Positions 42,227 through 51,443 of a stretch of 64,000 bases of DNA are shown here, one piece after another. The translations under genes were made by a program, and so were the position numbers. Within the stretch, counting starts at the first letter, position 1; every line of letters begins with the position of its first letter. The notes under the pieces are model-generated. The model saw only the letters and a program-made list of their open reading frames with translations. It did not search any database and was not told the DNA's origin. The stretch is from JACDER01 sp963717765. GTDB taxonomy: Bacteria > Actinomycetota > Thermoleophilia > Gaiellales > Gaiellaceae. Location of the stretch: the NCBI GenBank assembly GCA_963717765.1, contig CAVQWX010000001.1, positions 248,001 through 312,000 of the forward strand. The letters are read 5' to 3'.

Positions 42227-44368
42227 CTAGCGGGGACGCGGAACGAGGCCGACGACCTTCGAGACGGAGGTCTGTCCGCCGAGGCTGCGCGTGATAGCGA
42301 CCAGATAGACCTTCTGCTTCTTCGCGAACTTGGCCCGGTCGAGGAAGGCCCGGAACGGAGGTGTGTCGTCGGCGGCCAGCAACTGCCAGCCCGCGCTGGG
42401 CTTGCGCTTGATGGCGAAGGCGACGGTCACCGGCGCTTTGCCCGTGACGGTTGCTGCGGCCCGCCAGAGCGTGCTGAAGTCGTCCTTGCCGACCTTGAGC
42501 GTCGGCGCCGGCGGGGCGGGCGACGGGATCTGCGCGTTCGCCTCGTACACCGATGCGCCGGTCGCTGGAACGGTGAAAGCCAGCGCGCCGTCCGCGCCGC
42601 TGGACACGGGCCCGGGTGTTCCGGCCAACCCGGCCCACGAGCTCGAGGGCGTGGAGGTCGGGACGGAGACCTGCGCGGCCGACCCGCCTGAGTTGAGAGC
42701 GACCACGTACTCCCGCTTGGCGCTCCAGTCGATGCGGCTCACGACGAGAACGCCGCCCTGCGCGCGCCGGACGATCATCGCGCCGGTCGAGAGTGCCGGG
42801 TGCGCGTCCTTGAGCGCGCCGAGCTCCTTCAGGCGCAGCTCGATCGGGTTGGTCGTCACGTCGAAGGACGAGCCGTCCCCGATGGGCGCCGAGCCGACGC
42901 GGTCTTCCGCCTTCCACTCGTCGACCTGGGTCGGGAACATGTCCTGCCGGGCCTCCTTGTCCCCGCCGCTCCCGATCATCCCGACCTCGTCCCCGTAGTA
43001 GACCGTCGGCGCGCCGCGCAGCAGGTAGAGGACGTCGTAGCCGAGCAGCAGCCGCGGGAGGAGCTGGTCGCCAGTCACGCCGTGCTGCTCGAGCTGGAAC
43101 GCCGCACGGCCCATGTCGTGATTGCCGAGGAAGGTGACCGGCGTCGGCATGACGTTCGGCGTGTAGCGGAAGTAGTCGTCGTCGGCGATGCGGTCGGCGA
43201 GCGCGGCCGGCGCGGTGCGGCCGGCGGCGAATCCGGTGGCGACGTCCTGGAAGGGGAAGTCGAGGACGTTCGGCAACCCGCGGCTGCGCACGTAGGCGGA
43301 CAGCTCGATCGCATCGTTGAGCGTCACCTCGCCGAAGATCTCGAAGTCGTTCACGCCGGCGGCGCGCGCCGCGGCGAGGATTCTGGGGGCCCACAGCCGG
43401 AAGAACGCGGCGTTGACGTGCTTCGCGGTGTCCACCCGGAACCCGTCGAGCTTGTACTTGCGCACCCATTCCGAGTAGACGTCCGCGAGCCCTTGCATCA
43501 CCTTCGGCTGCTCGGTGAAGAGGTCGTCGAGCCCGAAGAAGTCGCCCTGCTCCAGCTCGGCCGAGTCGCTCGAGCTGAAGTCGATGTCGCCGCGGTTGTG
43601 GTAGTAGGTCAGGGTGTTCAGCCAGTCCGGCGTCTTCAGGTGCTTCTCGTTCGCCGCCAGGAAAGGCGTGTAGGGCATGTTCGAGGCCTTCATGCACGGG
43701 AAGGTCTTGGTCACGTACAGCGCGGGGTTGAACTTCTTCCCCTTGCACGTGCGGTAGGGCTTCTCCGCGGGCGAGACGAACGAGCCGCCCGGCGAGAGGC
43801 CGACGACGTTCGCCGTGTGGTTGACGACCATGTCCATGTAGACCTTCATCCCGAGGCTGTGGGCGCAGTTGACGAACGCGCCGAAGTCCAGGTCGGTGCC
43901 GAGGTGGGCGTCCACGCGGTCGAAATTGATCCCCCAGTAGCCGTGGTAGGCCGCGCTGTCGCCCTGTACCGCGAGCTGGCCGACGGGCGGCGTCACCCAG
44001 ATCCCGGTGAACCCGAGGTTCTTCAGGCGCGCGAGGCCGGTGTGCGTGTCGGTGCAGCTTCCGGTGAGGCCCTTGAAGTCGCCGCCGTGGAAGAAGCCGA
44101 TGTCGGAGGGGTCGAACCCGTTCGTGCTCTTGCCGCCGCCGAGGCCGCCCGTGTCGTTGGACGGGTCCCCGTTCCGGTACCGGTCCGTCATGACGAAGTA
44201 GATGCGCTGGGACGCGATCGCGGCCCTGACCGGCGGCTGGGAGAGCGACTCGAGGAGCGCTCCCGACGGTGGTGCCGGAGCGGCCACGCCGCCGCCGGAG
44301 GACGACCCCGCGAGCGCGGCGAGAGCGACCCCTAGGACGGCGACGCAGTTAGCGCAGCGGCGCACCAC
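42227..44368 (-). CDS. Secreted alpha-amylase family (GH13) enzyme
   Basis: 713 residues: signal peptide (about 1-30, CVAVLGVALAALAGSSSGGG), GH13 barrel with MDMVVNH, catalytic nucleophile D313 (GFRVDTAKHV), acid/base E347 (EIFGEV), and transition-state D418 (FLGNHDMG), then a C-terminal beta-sandwich of about 200 residues (SRIDWSAKREYVVALNSGG..., PSPAPPAPTLKVGKDDFSTLW). It degrades starch or glycogen outside the cell. The GTG start lies 20 bp inside the transporter ATPase gene, placing it at the end of the same operon that imports the products. Confidence 0.92.
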   Translation of the reverse strand: MVRRCANCVAVLGVALAALAGSSSGGGVAAPAPPSGALLESLSQPPVRAAIASQRIYFVMTDRYRNGDPSNDTGGLGGGKSTNGFDPSDIGFFHGGDFKGLTGSCTDTHTGLARLKNLGFTGIWVTPPVGQLAVQGDSAAYHGYWGINFDRVDAHLGTDLDFGAFVNCAHSLGMKVYMDMVVNHTANVVGLSPGGSFVSPAEKPYRTCKGKKFNPALYVTKTFPCMKASNMPYTPFLAANEKHLKTPDWLNTLTYYHNRGDIDFSSSDSAELEQGDFFGLDDLFTEQPKVMQGLADVYSEWVRKYKLDGFRVDTAKHVNAAFFRLWAPRILAAARAAGVNDFEIFGEVTLNDAIELSAYVRSRGLPNVLDFPFQDVATGFAAGRTAPAALADRIADDDYFRYTPNVMPTPVTFLGNHDMGRAAFQLEQHGVTGDQLLPRLLLGYDVLYLLRGAPTVYYGDEVGMIGSGGDKEARQDMFPTQVDEWKAEDRVGSAPIGDGSSFDVTTNPIELRLKELGALKDAHPALSTGAMIVRRAQGGVLVVSRIDWSAKREYVVALNSGGSAAQVSVPTSTPSSSWAGLAGTPGPVSSGADGALAFTVPATGASVYEANAQIPSPAPPAPTLKVGKDDFSTLWRAAATVTGKAPVTVAFAIKRKPSAGWQLLAADDTPPFRAFLDRAKFAKKQKVYLVAITRSLGGQTSVSKVVGLVPRPR

Positions 44369-45539
44369 TCTCCTGATCGAAGACGTGGACGTTCGCCACG
44401 TCGACGGCGACCGGGATGTGGTCGTGGAGCTTCATGCCCACCGCGTCACGCGCCGAGAACTTCGCGACGAGGTTCGGCCGCGTGGCGGTGACGCCCTCGG
44501 CGCTTGCCTCCTCCTCCGGCTCCTCGTCGGAGTGGGCGGCGTGGACGCGCATGACCTCCGCGTCGACCTTGAGGTGGGCGACGGTCTCCGATCCGAGCGC
44601 CTCGAGCAGCTCGAGGCTCGCGGTCAGCGTCGGCAGGTCGGGCCGGTTCGGCGCCGGATAGAGGTCCTCCGACCGTATCCCGAGGACGACCGGGGTTCCG
44701 GCGGCGGCGCGTATGCCCGGGTAGTGCGCGAGCGTCTGGTCGGTGAGGAGAAGCGATTGCGGGCCGACCGTCAGGGCGACGCTGCCGTTCTGCGACTGGA
44801 TCTGCGCCTGGATCAGATTCATCGGCGGCGTGCCGATGAAGCCTGCGACGAAGAGATTCGCCGGAGAGTCGTACAGCCTCTGCGGGCCGTCCACCTGCTG
44901 CAGCTCGCCGTGGCTCATCACGGCAACGCGGTCGCCCATCGTCATCGCCTCGACCTGGTCGTGGGTGACGTAGATCGTCGTCGTCTCGAGCTCGTCCTGG
45001 AGGCGCGCGATGTCGGCGCGCATCTGGACGCGCAGCTTGGCGTCGAGATTCGAGAGCGGCTCGTCCATCAGGAACGCCTGTGGTTCACGGACGATCGCGC
45101 GGCCCATCGCGACGCGCTGACGCTGCCCGCCGGAGAGCTCCTTCGGACGGCGCGCGAGGTACGGCGCGAGGTCGAGCATCTTGGCCGCCCACTCGACGCG
45201 GCGCTCGATCTCCTCCTTGGGCGTCTTGCGCAGCCGCAGCCCGAAGGCGATGTTCTCGGCCACGCTCATGTGCGGGTAAAGCGCGTAGTTCTGGAAGACC
45301 ATTGCGATGTCGCGCTCCTTCGGGGTGAGGTCATTGACCACGCGGCCGCCGATCGAGATCGTCCCGTCGGAGATCTCCTCGAGCCCGGCGACCATGCGCA
45401 GCGCGGTGGTCTTGCCGCAACCGGAGGGGCCGACCAGGACGAGGAACTCGCCGTCCTGGATCTCGAGGGAGAGGTCCTTGACCGCCTGGATGTCGCCCGC
45501 GTAGATCTTGTCGACGTCTTTGAAGGTGACTTCCGCCAT
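44349..45539 (-). CDS. Sugar ABC transporter ATP-binding protein (MalK/MsmK/UgpC class)
   Basis: 396 residues: Walker A 37-45 (GPSGCGKTT), Q-loop, signature LSGGQRQ (135-141), Walker B (FLMDEP), H-loop (YVTHDQVEAM) and a C-terminal OB-type regulatory domain. ATG 45539 is chosen because it begins at the conserved AEVTFKDVDKIY; the few codons up to 45566 overlap the upstream gene. Energises the MalF-MalG channel. In many actinobacteria one MsmK serves several transporters. Confidence 0.93.
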   Translation of the reverse strand: MAEVTFKDVDKIYAGDIQAVKDLSLEIQDGEFLVLVGPSGCGKTTALRMVAGLEEISDGTISIGGRVVNDLTPKERDIAMVFQNYALYPHMSVAENIAFGLRLRKTPKEEIERRVEWAAKMLDLAPYLARRPKELSGGQRQRVAMGRAIVREPQAFLMDEPLSNLDAKLRVQMRADIARLQDELETTTIYVTHDQVEAMTMGDRVAVMSHGELQQVDGPQRLYDSPANLFVAGFIGTPPMNLIQAQIQSQNGSVALTVGPQSLLLTDQTLAHYPGIRAAAGTPVVLGIRSEDLYPAPNRPDLPTLTASLELLEALGSETVAHLKVDAEVMRVHAAHSDEEPEEEASAEGVTATRPNLVAKFSARDAVGMKLHDHIPVAVDVANVHVFDQESGAPLR

Positions 45540-45543
45540 TCTC

Positions 45544-47361
45544 TCAGTCCTCCATTCTCCACACATGGAAGGCCGGGCCGTCGGCCGGCAGGATCAGATC
45601 TCCGTCGCGCGTCTCCGCATCCGCGCCGTACAGCGTGTCCGCGCCGCTCGCCCCGATCTCGGCGAGCGGGAGCCGAACGGGTTCGTGGTCGGCGCGCGCG
45701 GCCAGGCACAGCAGCCGCTCTTCGGGTGACTCGCGCATGTACGCGACGTGGTCTGCGCCGACCGCTGCGTAGCGGATGCCCCCGCGGGCCAGGGCGGGAT
45801 GCGACCGACGCAGCCCGATCAGCGTCCGGTACTCGCCGAGCAACGTGTCGTCCCACGTGTCGCGACGGTCCCACGGCATGGTCCGCCGCCCGTCCTCGCC
45901 CCATCGCCCCTCCAGCCCGATCTCGTCACCCGCAAAGAGCATCGGGACGCCGGGCGTCGTCATCTGCATCCCGATCCCCACCAGTCTGTGGTCACGGGAC
46001 GGGACTACGGTGGCGACACGGGGCGTGTCGTGGCTCGACAGTGGCGTCCAGGAATGGAGCACAGCAGACCACGGGAGCCCGGTCCGGAACACGCTCATGG
46101 TTGCCACGGCGTCCGTCCCCGCTCGCTCGTGTGCGACCACGTCGTAGAACTGGTCCTCGAGCTCTACCTGGCGGAGCCAGCTCCACACCGGCCCGAGGAA
46201 TCCCGCGTAGTTCATCGTCCCCTGCCACTGGCCCGGGACGAGGTCGCGGCGCGCGTCGTGCATGTGCTCGGCGACGATCACCGCGTCGGCCCGCGCCCCC
46301 TCGACGGTCCGGCGCGCCCAGCGGGCGACGTCGGCGTTGACGTCGATGTCGCGGTAGCGGCCGGTCATGTTCGCCACGTCGATCCGCCAGCCGTCGAGCT
46401 CGTACGGCGCCTGCAGCCAGCGCGCCAGGACGCGGGTGAGCCGCCGGCGCAGCTCGTCCGAGCGGTAGTCGAGCTTCGGGAGGTGCGGCACGCCCATCCA
46501 CGATGCGTAGCCATGCGGGAGCGAGTCGTCGAAGTAGAAGAACGCGCGCTCCGGCGCGGTCGGATCCGCCAGCGCCGTCTGGAACCACTCGTGGCCGGAG
46601 CCGACGTGGTTGAGGGTCAGGTCGCCGAGCACGCGCATGCCCCGGTCGTGGGCCGCGGAAGTAAGGGCGACGAGCCCATCGTCCCCACCGAGCAGCGGGT
46701 CGACGTGCTCGAAGGTGGTCGCGTCGTAGCGGTGCACCGTCCCGGCCGGGAAGATCGGGGTGAGGTAGACGACGTTCGCGCCGAGGGAATCGATGTGGTC
46801 GAGGCGCTGGGCGATCCCCGGCAAGTCGCCGCCGAACAACTCGAACTGGGTCTCGTGGCCCCGGGGGGTCGGGAGCGAGTCCCATTCGCGCCGGACGGCC
46901 CACTCGGGCACGTCGTATTCGGCGCCGCTCGGGGCGTAACGGTCGGGGAAGATCTGGTACACGACCGAGCCGAGGTGCCACTCGGGGCCGCCGCGGTCGA
47001 TCCCGATCACGAAATCGTCGTCGTCGGTGACGTCGTGCGCGAGTGGTCCGAGCCCGTTGACCCAGGCGAAGCTCGAGTCCCCCGTGACCGCCCAGCGGTA
47101 GCGGGTGACCGGGTTCCACACGGGGAAGCTCGCCCGCCACCAGACGTCGGTCTCCGTCTCCTCGTCGACGTCGGCTGCGACTGCCTGCGGCTGGCCGTCG
47201 CAGGTGAAACGCAGCAACACGCGGTCCGCGCGCGCGGCTCGTGGAACCCGCAGGCGAACGACCGCCTCGCCGCCGAGCTCGTCAGGCGCCTCGAGCACGT
47301 ACGAGCCGTCGTGGTGCGGCTGCGAGAGCAGCGACGTCTCCGTTGTCTCCGTGACGGTCAC
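45544..47361 (-). CDS. GH13 cyclomaltodextrinase/neopullulanase-type enzyme (intracellular)
   Basis: 605 residues from GTG 47361, overlapping the malG stop by 4 bp (GTGA). An N-terminal CBM34-like beta domain (about 1-120), then the barrel with VYQIFPDRY, LTLNHVG, nucleophile D328 (DGWRIDVAN), acid/base E365 (VIVAEHMHD) and D445 (LSSHDTPRV). The layout matches maltogenic amylase, cyclomaltodextrinase or neopullulanase, which cleave imported maltodextrins or cyclodextrins. No signal peptide. Placed between malG and the ATPase gene. Confidence 0.9.
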   Translation of the reverse strand: MTVTETTETSLLSQPHHDGSYVLEAPDELGGEAVVRLRVPRAARADRVLLRFTCDGQPQAVAADVDEETETDVWWRASFPVWNPVTRYRWAVTGDSSFAWVNGLGPLAHDVTDDDDFVIGIDRGGPEWHLGSVVYQIFPDRYAPSGAEYDVPEWAVRREWDSLPTPRGHETQFELFGGDLPGIAQRLDHIDSLGANVVYLTPIFPAGTVHRYDATTFEHVDPLLGGDDGLVALTSAAHDRGMRVLGDLTLNHVGSGHEWFQTALADPTAPERAFFYFDDSLPHGYASWMGVPHLPKLDYRSDELRRRLTRVLARWLQAPYELDGWRIDVANMTGRYRDIDVNADVARWARRTVEGARADAVIVAEHMHDARRDLVPGQWQGTMNYAGFLGPVWSWLRQVELEDQFYDVVAHERAGTDAVATMSVFRTGLPWSAVLHSWTPLSSHDTPRVATVVPSRDHRLVGIGMQMTTPGVPMLFAGDEIGLEGRWGEDGRRTMPWDRRDTWDDTLLGEYRTLIGLRRSHPALARGGIRYAAVGADHVAYMRESPEERLLCLAARADHEPVRLPLAEIGASGADTLYGADAETRDGDLILPADGPAFHVWRMED

Positions 47362-48299
47362 CCCTTCACGGCGCCGCCGGTCAATCCCTCGACGATGTAG
47401 CGCTGGAGCGCGAAGAAGAGGGCAGTGGGCGCGATCGCGGTGAGGAGGACGCCGGCGGCGAACGGCCCCCAGTTCTTGGCGTACTTGTCCGCGATGAACT
47501 GGTGCAAGCCGACGATCAGGGTCTGCGAGTCCGCCGTCTGGAGGACGAAGCTCGCGATCACGAACTCGTTCAGCGTGAAGACGTACGAGATGAGGGTGAT
47601 CACCGCGAGGACTGGGACGGCCAGGGGCAGGATCACGCCCCAGAAGATCTGCGTCGGCGTCGCGCCGTCCACCCGCGCCGACTCGTCCAGCTCCATCGGG
47701 ATCGTGTCGAAGAACCCCTTCATGAGCCAGGTGTTCACTCCTAAGGCGCCACCGAGGTAGACCAGGATCAGCCCGAACCGCGTCAGTCCCGCGAACGGGA
47801 AGACCTGGCCCAAGCTCTGGAGGATCAGGTAGATCGCGACGAGGGAGAGGAACGCCGGGAACATCTGGATCAGCAGCAGCGTCAACATCCCCAGGCGGCG
47901 GCCCTTGAAGCGGAAGCGCGCGAACGCGTACGCGGCCATCGCGCCCATCAGCACGCTGAAGATGGCCGCGACGCCCGGGATGACGATCGAGTTGACGTAC
48001 CACAACGCGAAGTGCGCCGTCGGCTTAGTCGGGTCCGGTTGGTGCGTGGACAGGATCGTCTTGAAGTTGTCCAGCGTGACGTGCTGCGGGATCGGGTTCG
48101 CGCTCGCGCCGACGAGCGTCGGGATCTGGTTGAAAGCCGCTCCCGTGACGTAGACGATCGGGAAGAGCGCGAAGATGATCCCCAGCAGCGCGACCAGGTG
48201 GCGCCAGAGGTTCGATCCGCGTTTCGGGAGCCAGCGACGCCGGCGGCGCGCGGTGACAGCGGTGGTGACGCCGTACTCGGCTTGCTCGACGGTCGTCAT
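47358..48299 (-). CDS. malG: Sugar ABC transporter permease (MalG-type)
   Basis: 313 residues, six helices, with an N-terminal Arg-rich cytoplasmic tail (TARRRRRWLPKRGSNLWRH) and the EAA-loop region DESARVDGATPTQIFWGVILPLAVPVLAV that docks to the ATPase. Overlaps malF by 4 bp and the GH13 gene by 4 bp. Together with MalF it forms the channel for maltose/maltodextrin or a related alpha-glucoside. Confidence 0.92.
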   Translation of the reverse strand: MTTVEQAEYGVTTAVTARRRRRWLPKRGSNLWRHLVALLGIIFALFPIVYVTGAAFNQIPTLVGASANPIPQHVTLDNFKTILSTHQPDPTKPTAHFALWYVNSIVIPGVAAIFSVLMGAMAAYAFARFRFKGRRLGMLTLLLIQMFPAFLSLVAIYLILQSLGQVFPFAGLTRFGLILVYLGGALGVNTWLMKGFFDTIPMELDESARVDGATPTQIFWGVILPLAVPVLAVITLISYVFTLNEFVIASFVLQTADSQTLIVGLHQFIADKYAKNWGPFAAGVLLTAIAPTALFFALQRYIVEGLTGGAVKG

Positions 48300-49906
48300 C
48301 GCAGGGTCTCCAGCGCCTTCGTCTTCCAGAACAGGATGCCGCTGATCGTCCCGACGATGAGGAAGATGATGATCGAGATCGCCGCTGCGGTCGAGTACTG
48401 CTCGCCCTGTCCGGCCGAGAAGGCGAGCTTGTACGTGTAGCTGATCAGGATGTCGGTCGCGCCGGCGACGGACTGATCATTGGTCGAAGGACCTCCTCCG
48501 GTCAGCAGGTACACGTTGTTGAAGTTGTTGAAGTTGAACGCGAAGGACGCAATCAGCAGCGGCGCCGTCGAGATGAGCAGGAGTGGAAGCGTGATCCGGC
48601 GGAAGACCGCCCAGCCCCCCGCACCATCCACCTTCGCCGCCTCGACGAGATCCCCGGGAATCGACTGCAGAGCGCCCAGGCAGACCAGGAAGAAGTAGGG
48701 GAACGTCAGCCAGACGCTCACCAGGATGACCGAGAACCTCGCCCACCACGGGTTGAACAACCAGTCGATGTTCCCCGGCAATATCTTGTTCACGATCCCG
48801 AACTGCTGGTCCAGCAGGCCGGCCCACACGAGGATCGTGAGGAAGGCCGGCACCGCGAACGGGATGATCAGGAGCGAGCGGTAGACGCGCTGCCCGCGGA
48901 ACTTCTTCTGCAGCGTGATCGCGAGGAAGAGTCCGAGCGCGAAGGAGAAGATCACAGTCGACATCGCGAAGACGACCGTCCAGAGGAGGACGCGCAGGAA
49001 GGGCCGGCGGTAGACCGGGTCGGTGACGATCTTCGAGAACTGCTTGAAGCCGTTGTAGGTCTTCCATCCGGGCTCGAGCACCTTCCCCTGGTCGGTCGCG
49101 AAGGAGCCGGCCCCGTTGTCGTGGTAGACGACGCCCGCAGTGCTCGTGAACGTGTCGGCCTTCGCGTCGTACTTCTTGTCGGGCTGCAGCTGGACGGCGT
49201 AGTCGGAGCCTTCGGGATGGATTGCGGAGCCTCCCGGAAGCGGAACGCGGTAGTCGTTCAGCTCCGTGTCCAGGGAGAAGAGCGCGGCGCCCTTCAGGAG
49301 CTTGTAGCCCGTTGCCGCCGTTATCGCGCCGCCCTGAATGGTGACATCCGAGCTTGGGAGGGGCTTCAGCCCCTCCGGCGTCCCCACTGCGGGCTGGTGC
49401 GTCTTGTCGTCGACGAGCAGGAGGACGAGCTTCCCGCTCGCGTCGCGCGCCGGTGAAAGGGTGTACGTCTTCCCGTTCTTCGGCTGCGACAGCGCGCGGA
49501 GCTGTATCTGCTCGATCGCCTCCGACTTGGACAGGATGTGCCCCGTCGAGTAGTTCGTGAAGGCGATGTTGATCGTATAGATGATCGGGACGAGCGTGAA
49601 CCCGACCAGGAAAATCGTTCCCGGGATGAGGAACTTCGCCGGAATGAGGCTTTCCCGCGGGATGATGTAGATCACGTCGATCGCGGCCGCGGCGAGGGCG
49701 ACCACGACGAGCGCCACCCACTTGTGGTGCGTCGCGAGGGTGGAGGCCGCCCAGACGACGAGGGCGTTGAAGACGCCGAGGAGGACGAACTTGGCGATGA
49801 GCCCGTTCGTCCCCGAGAAGAAGGCCATCAGCCGCGCGGGCATGGACCTCGCGCTTGCGCTTCGAAAGTGCGGCGTCTTCGGAGCTGGGACGGCTGCGTC
49901 ACTCAT
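48296..49906 (-). CDS. malF: Sugar ABC transporter permease with large external loop (MalF-type)
   Basis: 536 residues from ATG 49906 (MSDAAVPAPK). Two or three N-terminal helices, then an extended external domain (about 120-290) similar in position to the P2 loop of E. coli MalF, which cradles MalE, then six helices with the EAA motif EAAKVDGAGGWAVFRRITLPLL. The P2-like insertion is a mark of true maltose transporters as opposed to short MsmF/UgpA permeases. A 16-bp hairpin lies between it and malE. Confidence 0.92.
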   Translation of the reverse strand: MSDAAVPAPKTPHFRSASARSMPARLMAFFSGTNGLIAKFVLLGVFNALVVWAASTLATHHKWVALVVVALAAAAIDVIYIIPRESLIPAKFLIPGTIFLVGFTLVPIIYTINIAFTNYSTGHILSKSEAIEQIQLRALSQPKNGKTYTLSPARDASGKLVLLLVDDKTHQPAVGTPEGLKPLPSSDVTIQGGAITAATGYKLLKGAALFSLDTELNDYRVPLPGGSAIHPEGSDYAVQLQPDKKYDAKADTFTSTAGVVYHDNGAGSFATDQGKVLEPGWKTYNGFKQFSKIVTDPVYRRPFLRVLLWTVVFAMSTVIFSFALGLFLAITLQKKFRGQRVYRSLLIIPFAVPAFLTILVWAGLLDQQFGIVNKILPGNIDWLFNPWWARFSVILVSVWLTFPYFFLVCLGALQSIPGDLVEAAKVDGAGGWAVFRRITLPLLLISTAPLLIASFAFNFNNFNNVYLLTGGGPSTNDQSVAGATDILISYTYKLAFSAGQGEQYSTAAAISIIIFLIVGTISGILFWKTKALETLR

Positions 49907-49923
49907 CGAGCAAGGGGGATTTA

Positions 49924-49959
49924 GACACAAACGCCCCGCGGGTGCGGGGCGTTTGTGTC
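49924..49959 (-). terminator. Perfect 16-bp hairpin in the malE-malF intergenic region
   Basis: Arms GACACAAACGCCCCGC and its exact complement around a GGGT (plus-strand) tetraloop, 20 bp after the malE stop and 17 bp before the malF start on the minus strand. No U-run follows (TAAATCC), so it is more likely a transcript stabiliser, processing site or partial terminator than a full terminator. In E. coli the same spot holds a REP hairpin that keeps MalE in excess over MalF. Confidence 0.8.
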
Positions 49960-49979
49960 ATCGCGATTTCGCCGAGTGA

Positions 49980-51221
49980 CTAGCCTCCGGCGATCTTGGT
50001 GCGAATGTTCTTGGCCGCGGTCTTGAACGCGACCTTGGCGGGCGTGGAGCCGGCCCCCTTGGTCGACTTGACCCAGGCGTCGCCGAGGTCTCCCCAGACC
50101 GAGTTCATCTCGGGGATGTTCGGCATTGGCACGCCGCCCTTGCTGGCGATGCCGATCTGCTTGAGCGCCGGATCGGTCACGCGCTTGCCGGCCGTCTTGT
50201 TGGCCGGGTAGCGGTTGTTGGCCAGCGCGAGGGTGTACTGCGGGCCTGCACCAGCCATGTAGTTGGCGACAAAGTCCTTGGAAGCCGTGGCCACTCCGTG
50301 AGCAGATGCGTACTTCGTCACCATGAGCCCGTTGACGCCGAGGAACGGCACGGCGTTGCACTTGATCTTCGGGACCTGGACGATCTTGAAGGGGATGCCG
50401 GCCTTGCGGGCGGTATCGATGTTCCAGGGGCCGGTGACCCAGTAGGCGGCCTTACCGCTCGTGAAGAGCTGGGTCGCGGTGTCGCCGTTGATCTTGGAGT
50501 TGATCAGGCCTTCCTTGTTCCACCTGTTGATCAGGCTCGAGTTCTTGATGAACACCTTGTTGTCGACGCCGACCTTGTTCGGGTTCAGCCGGCCGTGCGT
50601 CGTCTTGAAGATGTAGCCGCACAGGCCGGAGAAGAACGGATACATGTGGTACGCGTCGCCGCCCGAGCCCTGCTGGACTGCGAGGCCGACGCGGCCGTCG
50701 CCCTTCTTCTGGAAGGCCAGCGCCTTCTTCTCGAGATCCCTCCAGCTCTTCGGTACCTTCGCGAGCTTCGTGTTCACGAAGAGGCCGACGTTCTCGAGCG
50801 CGACGGGCATGCCGTACAGCTTCCCGTAGGTGAACGCCTTGCGGGCGTACCCGGGAATGGCCTTGAGCGCCGACGCCTTCGGGACGAGCGGGATGACGAG
50901 GCCGTTGGCGGCCAGCTGGCCCGTCCAGTCGTGCGCGGCCATGATGACGTCCGGTGCGTCCTCGGGCTTGACCGTGCCGAGCTGGCTCCGGATGTCGCCG
51001 AAGTCCTTCTGCACGACCTGGATCGTGACGCCGCTCTTGGCCGCCCAGGCATTCGCGACCTTGGTGACCGCGGCCTTGCGGTCGCCGTCCGTCCAGATCC
51101 GCATCGTTCCGGCGGATGCCTTGTGGCTGGCCGCCGGGGCGATCGAAGCCCCGACGAGCGCAACCAGCGCAGCGGCGGCAACGAGCAGCGCGCCGATACG
51201 CCAGGAGAATTTCCTCAACAT
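49980..51221 (-). CDS. malE: Maltose/maltodextrin-type ABC transporter substrate-binding protein
   Basis: 413 residues with a signal peptide (LRKFSWRIGALLVAAAALVALVGASIAPAAS) and a periplasmic-binding fold: MRIWTDGDRKAAVTKVANAWAAKSGV, APDVIMAAHDWTGQLAANGL (MalE-like EDxxxxAxDWxGxL), and ITGPWNIDTARKAGI. No lipobox cysteine is present, unusual for a Gram-positive binding protein, which is normally a lipoprotein. The start is ATG 51221; the in-frame extension to 51404 crosses the promoter. It heads the operon of permeases, GH13, ATPase and amylase. Confidence 0.92.
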   Translation of the reverse strand: MLRKFSWRIGALLVAAAALVALVGASIAPAASHKASAGTMRIWTDGDRKAAVTKVANAWAAKSGVTIQVVQKDFGDIRSQLGTVKPEDAPDVIMAAHDWTGQLAANGLVIPLVPKASALKAIPGYARKAFTYGKLYGMPVALENVGLFVNTKLAKVPKSWRDLEKKALAFQKKGDGRVGLAVQQGSGGDAYHMYPFFSGLCGYIFKTTHGRLNPNKVGVDNKVFIKNSSLINRWNKEGLINSKINGDTATQLFTSGKAAYWVTGPWNIDTARKAGIPFKIVQVPKIKCNAVPFLGVNGLMVTKYASAHGVATASKDFVANYMAGAGPQYTLALANNRYPANKTAGKRVTDPALKQIGIASKGGVPMPNIPEMNSVWGDLGDAWVKSTKGAGSTPAKVAFKTAAKNIRTKIAGG

Positions 51222-51295
51222 GAAGATTCCGTCCTTTCCTGACCTTCCGCCCAAGGCGTGTGCACTGCCAGGTCGGGCGGCACGATCATGCGTGA

Positions 51296-51309
51296 TGAAA
51301 CAGTTTTCA
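51296..51309 (-). promoter_or_regulatory. Candidate LacI-family operator downstream of the malE promoter
   Basis: Minus-strand sequence TGAAAACTGTTTCA, an imperfect palindrome with TGAAA/TTTCA arms, about 20-35 nt after the predicted start of transcription. A repressor bound here would block elongation. A related motif lies at 51429-51443 by the regulator's own start. Confidence 0.5.
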
Positions 51310-51336
51310 GTTCCATGACAGAAGCCGACGAACGGC

Positions 51337-51365
51337 ACGTTACTCTGGAGTTCCTGAAATGTCAA
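51337..51365 (-). promoter_or_regulatory. Sigma-70-like promoter of the malE operon
   Basis: On the minus strand a perfect -35 TTGACA (51360-51365) is followed after 17 bp by TAACGT (51337-51342), which keeps the key TA-n-n-n-T of a -10 box. Transcription would begin about 51330, some 110 nt before the malE ATG, and pass through the candidate operator at 51296-51309. Confidence 0.7.
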
Positions 51366-51428
51366 GCCAGCGGCGGAGTTACGATAGAATTCCACCGATT
51401 TCATACCTGATGAGGTTGCGACACATCC

Positions 51429-51443
51429 TGAAAACGTGTTACA
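51429..51443 (+). promoter_or_regulatory. Candidate LacI-family operator at the regulator's own start
   Basis: TGAAAACGTGTTACA, sharing the TGAAAAC-n-TGTT-n-CA pattern with the site at 51296-51309. It ends 12 bp before the lacI GTG. The adjoining inverted repeat GTTACA-AAGGAA-TGTAAC (51438-51455) places the ribosome-binding sequence AAAGGA between its arms, which would also allow control of translation. Confidence 0.45.

Noticed and set aside
44202..46340. 712-codon plus-strand frame over the ATPase and GH13 genes
   Set aside because: Ends in a long Arg/Ser/Pro run and mirrors the minus-strand genes; not a protein.
49924..49959. Rho-independent terminator ending the malE transcript completely
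   Set aside because: No U-run after the stem on the transcribed strand, and downstream genes are clearly part of the same system.
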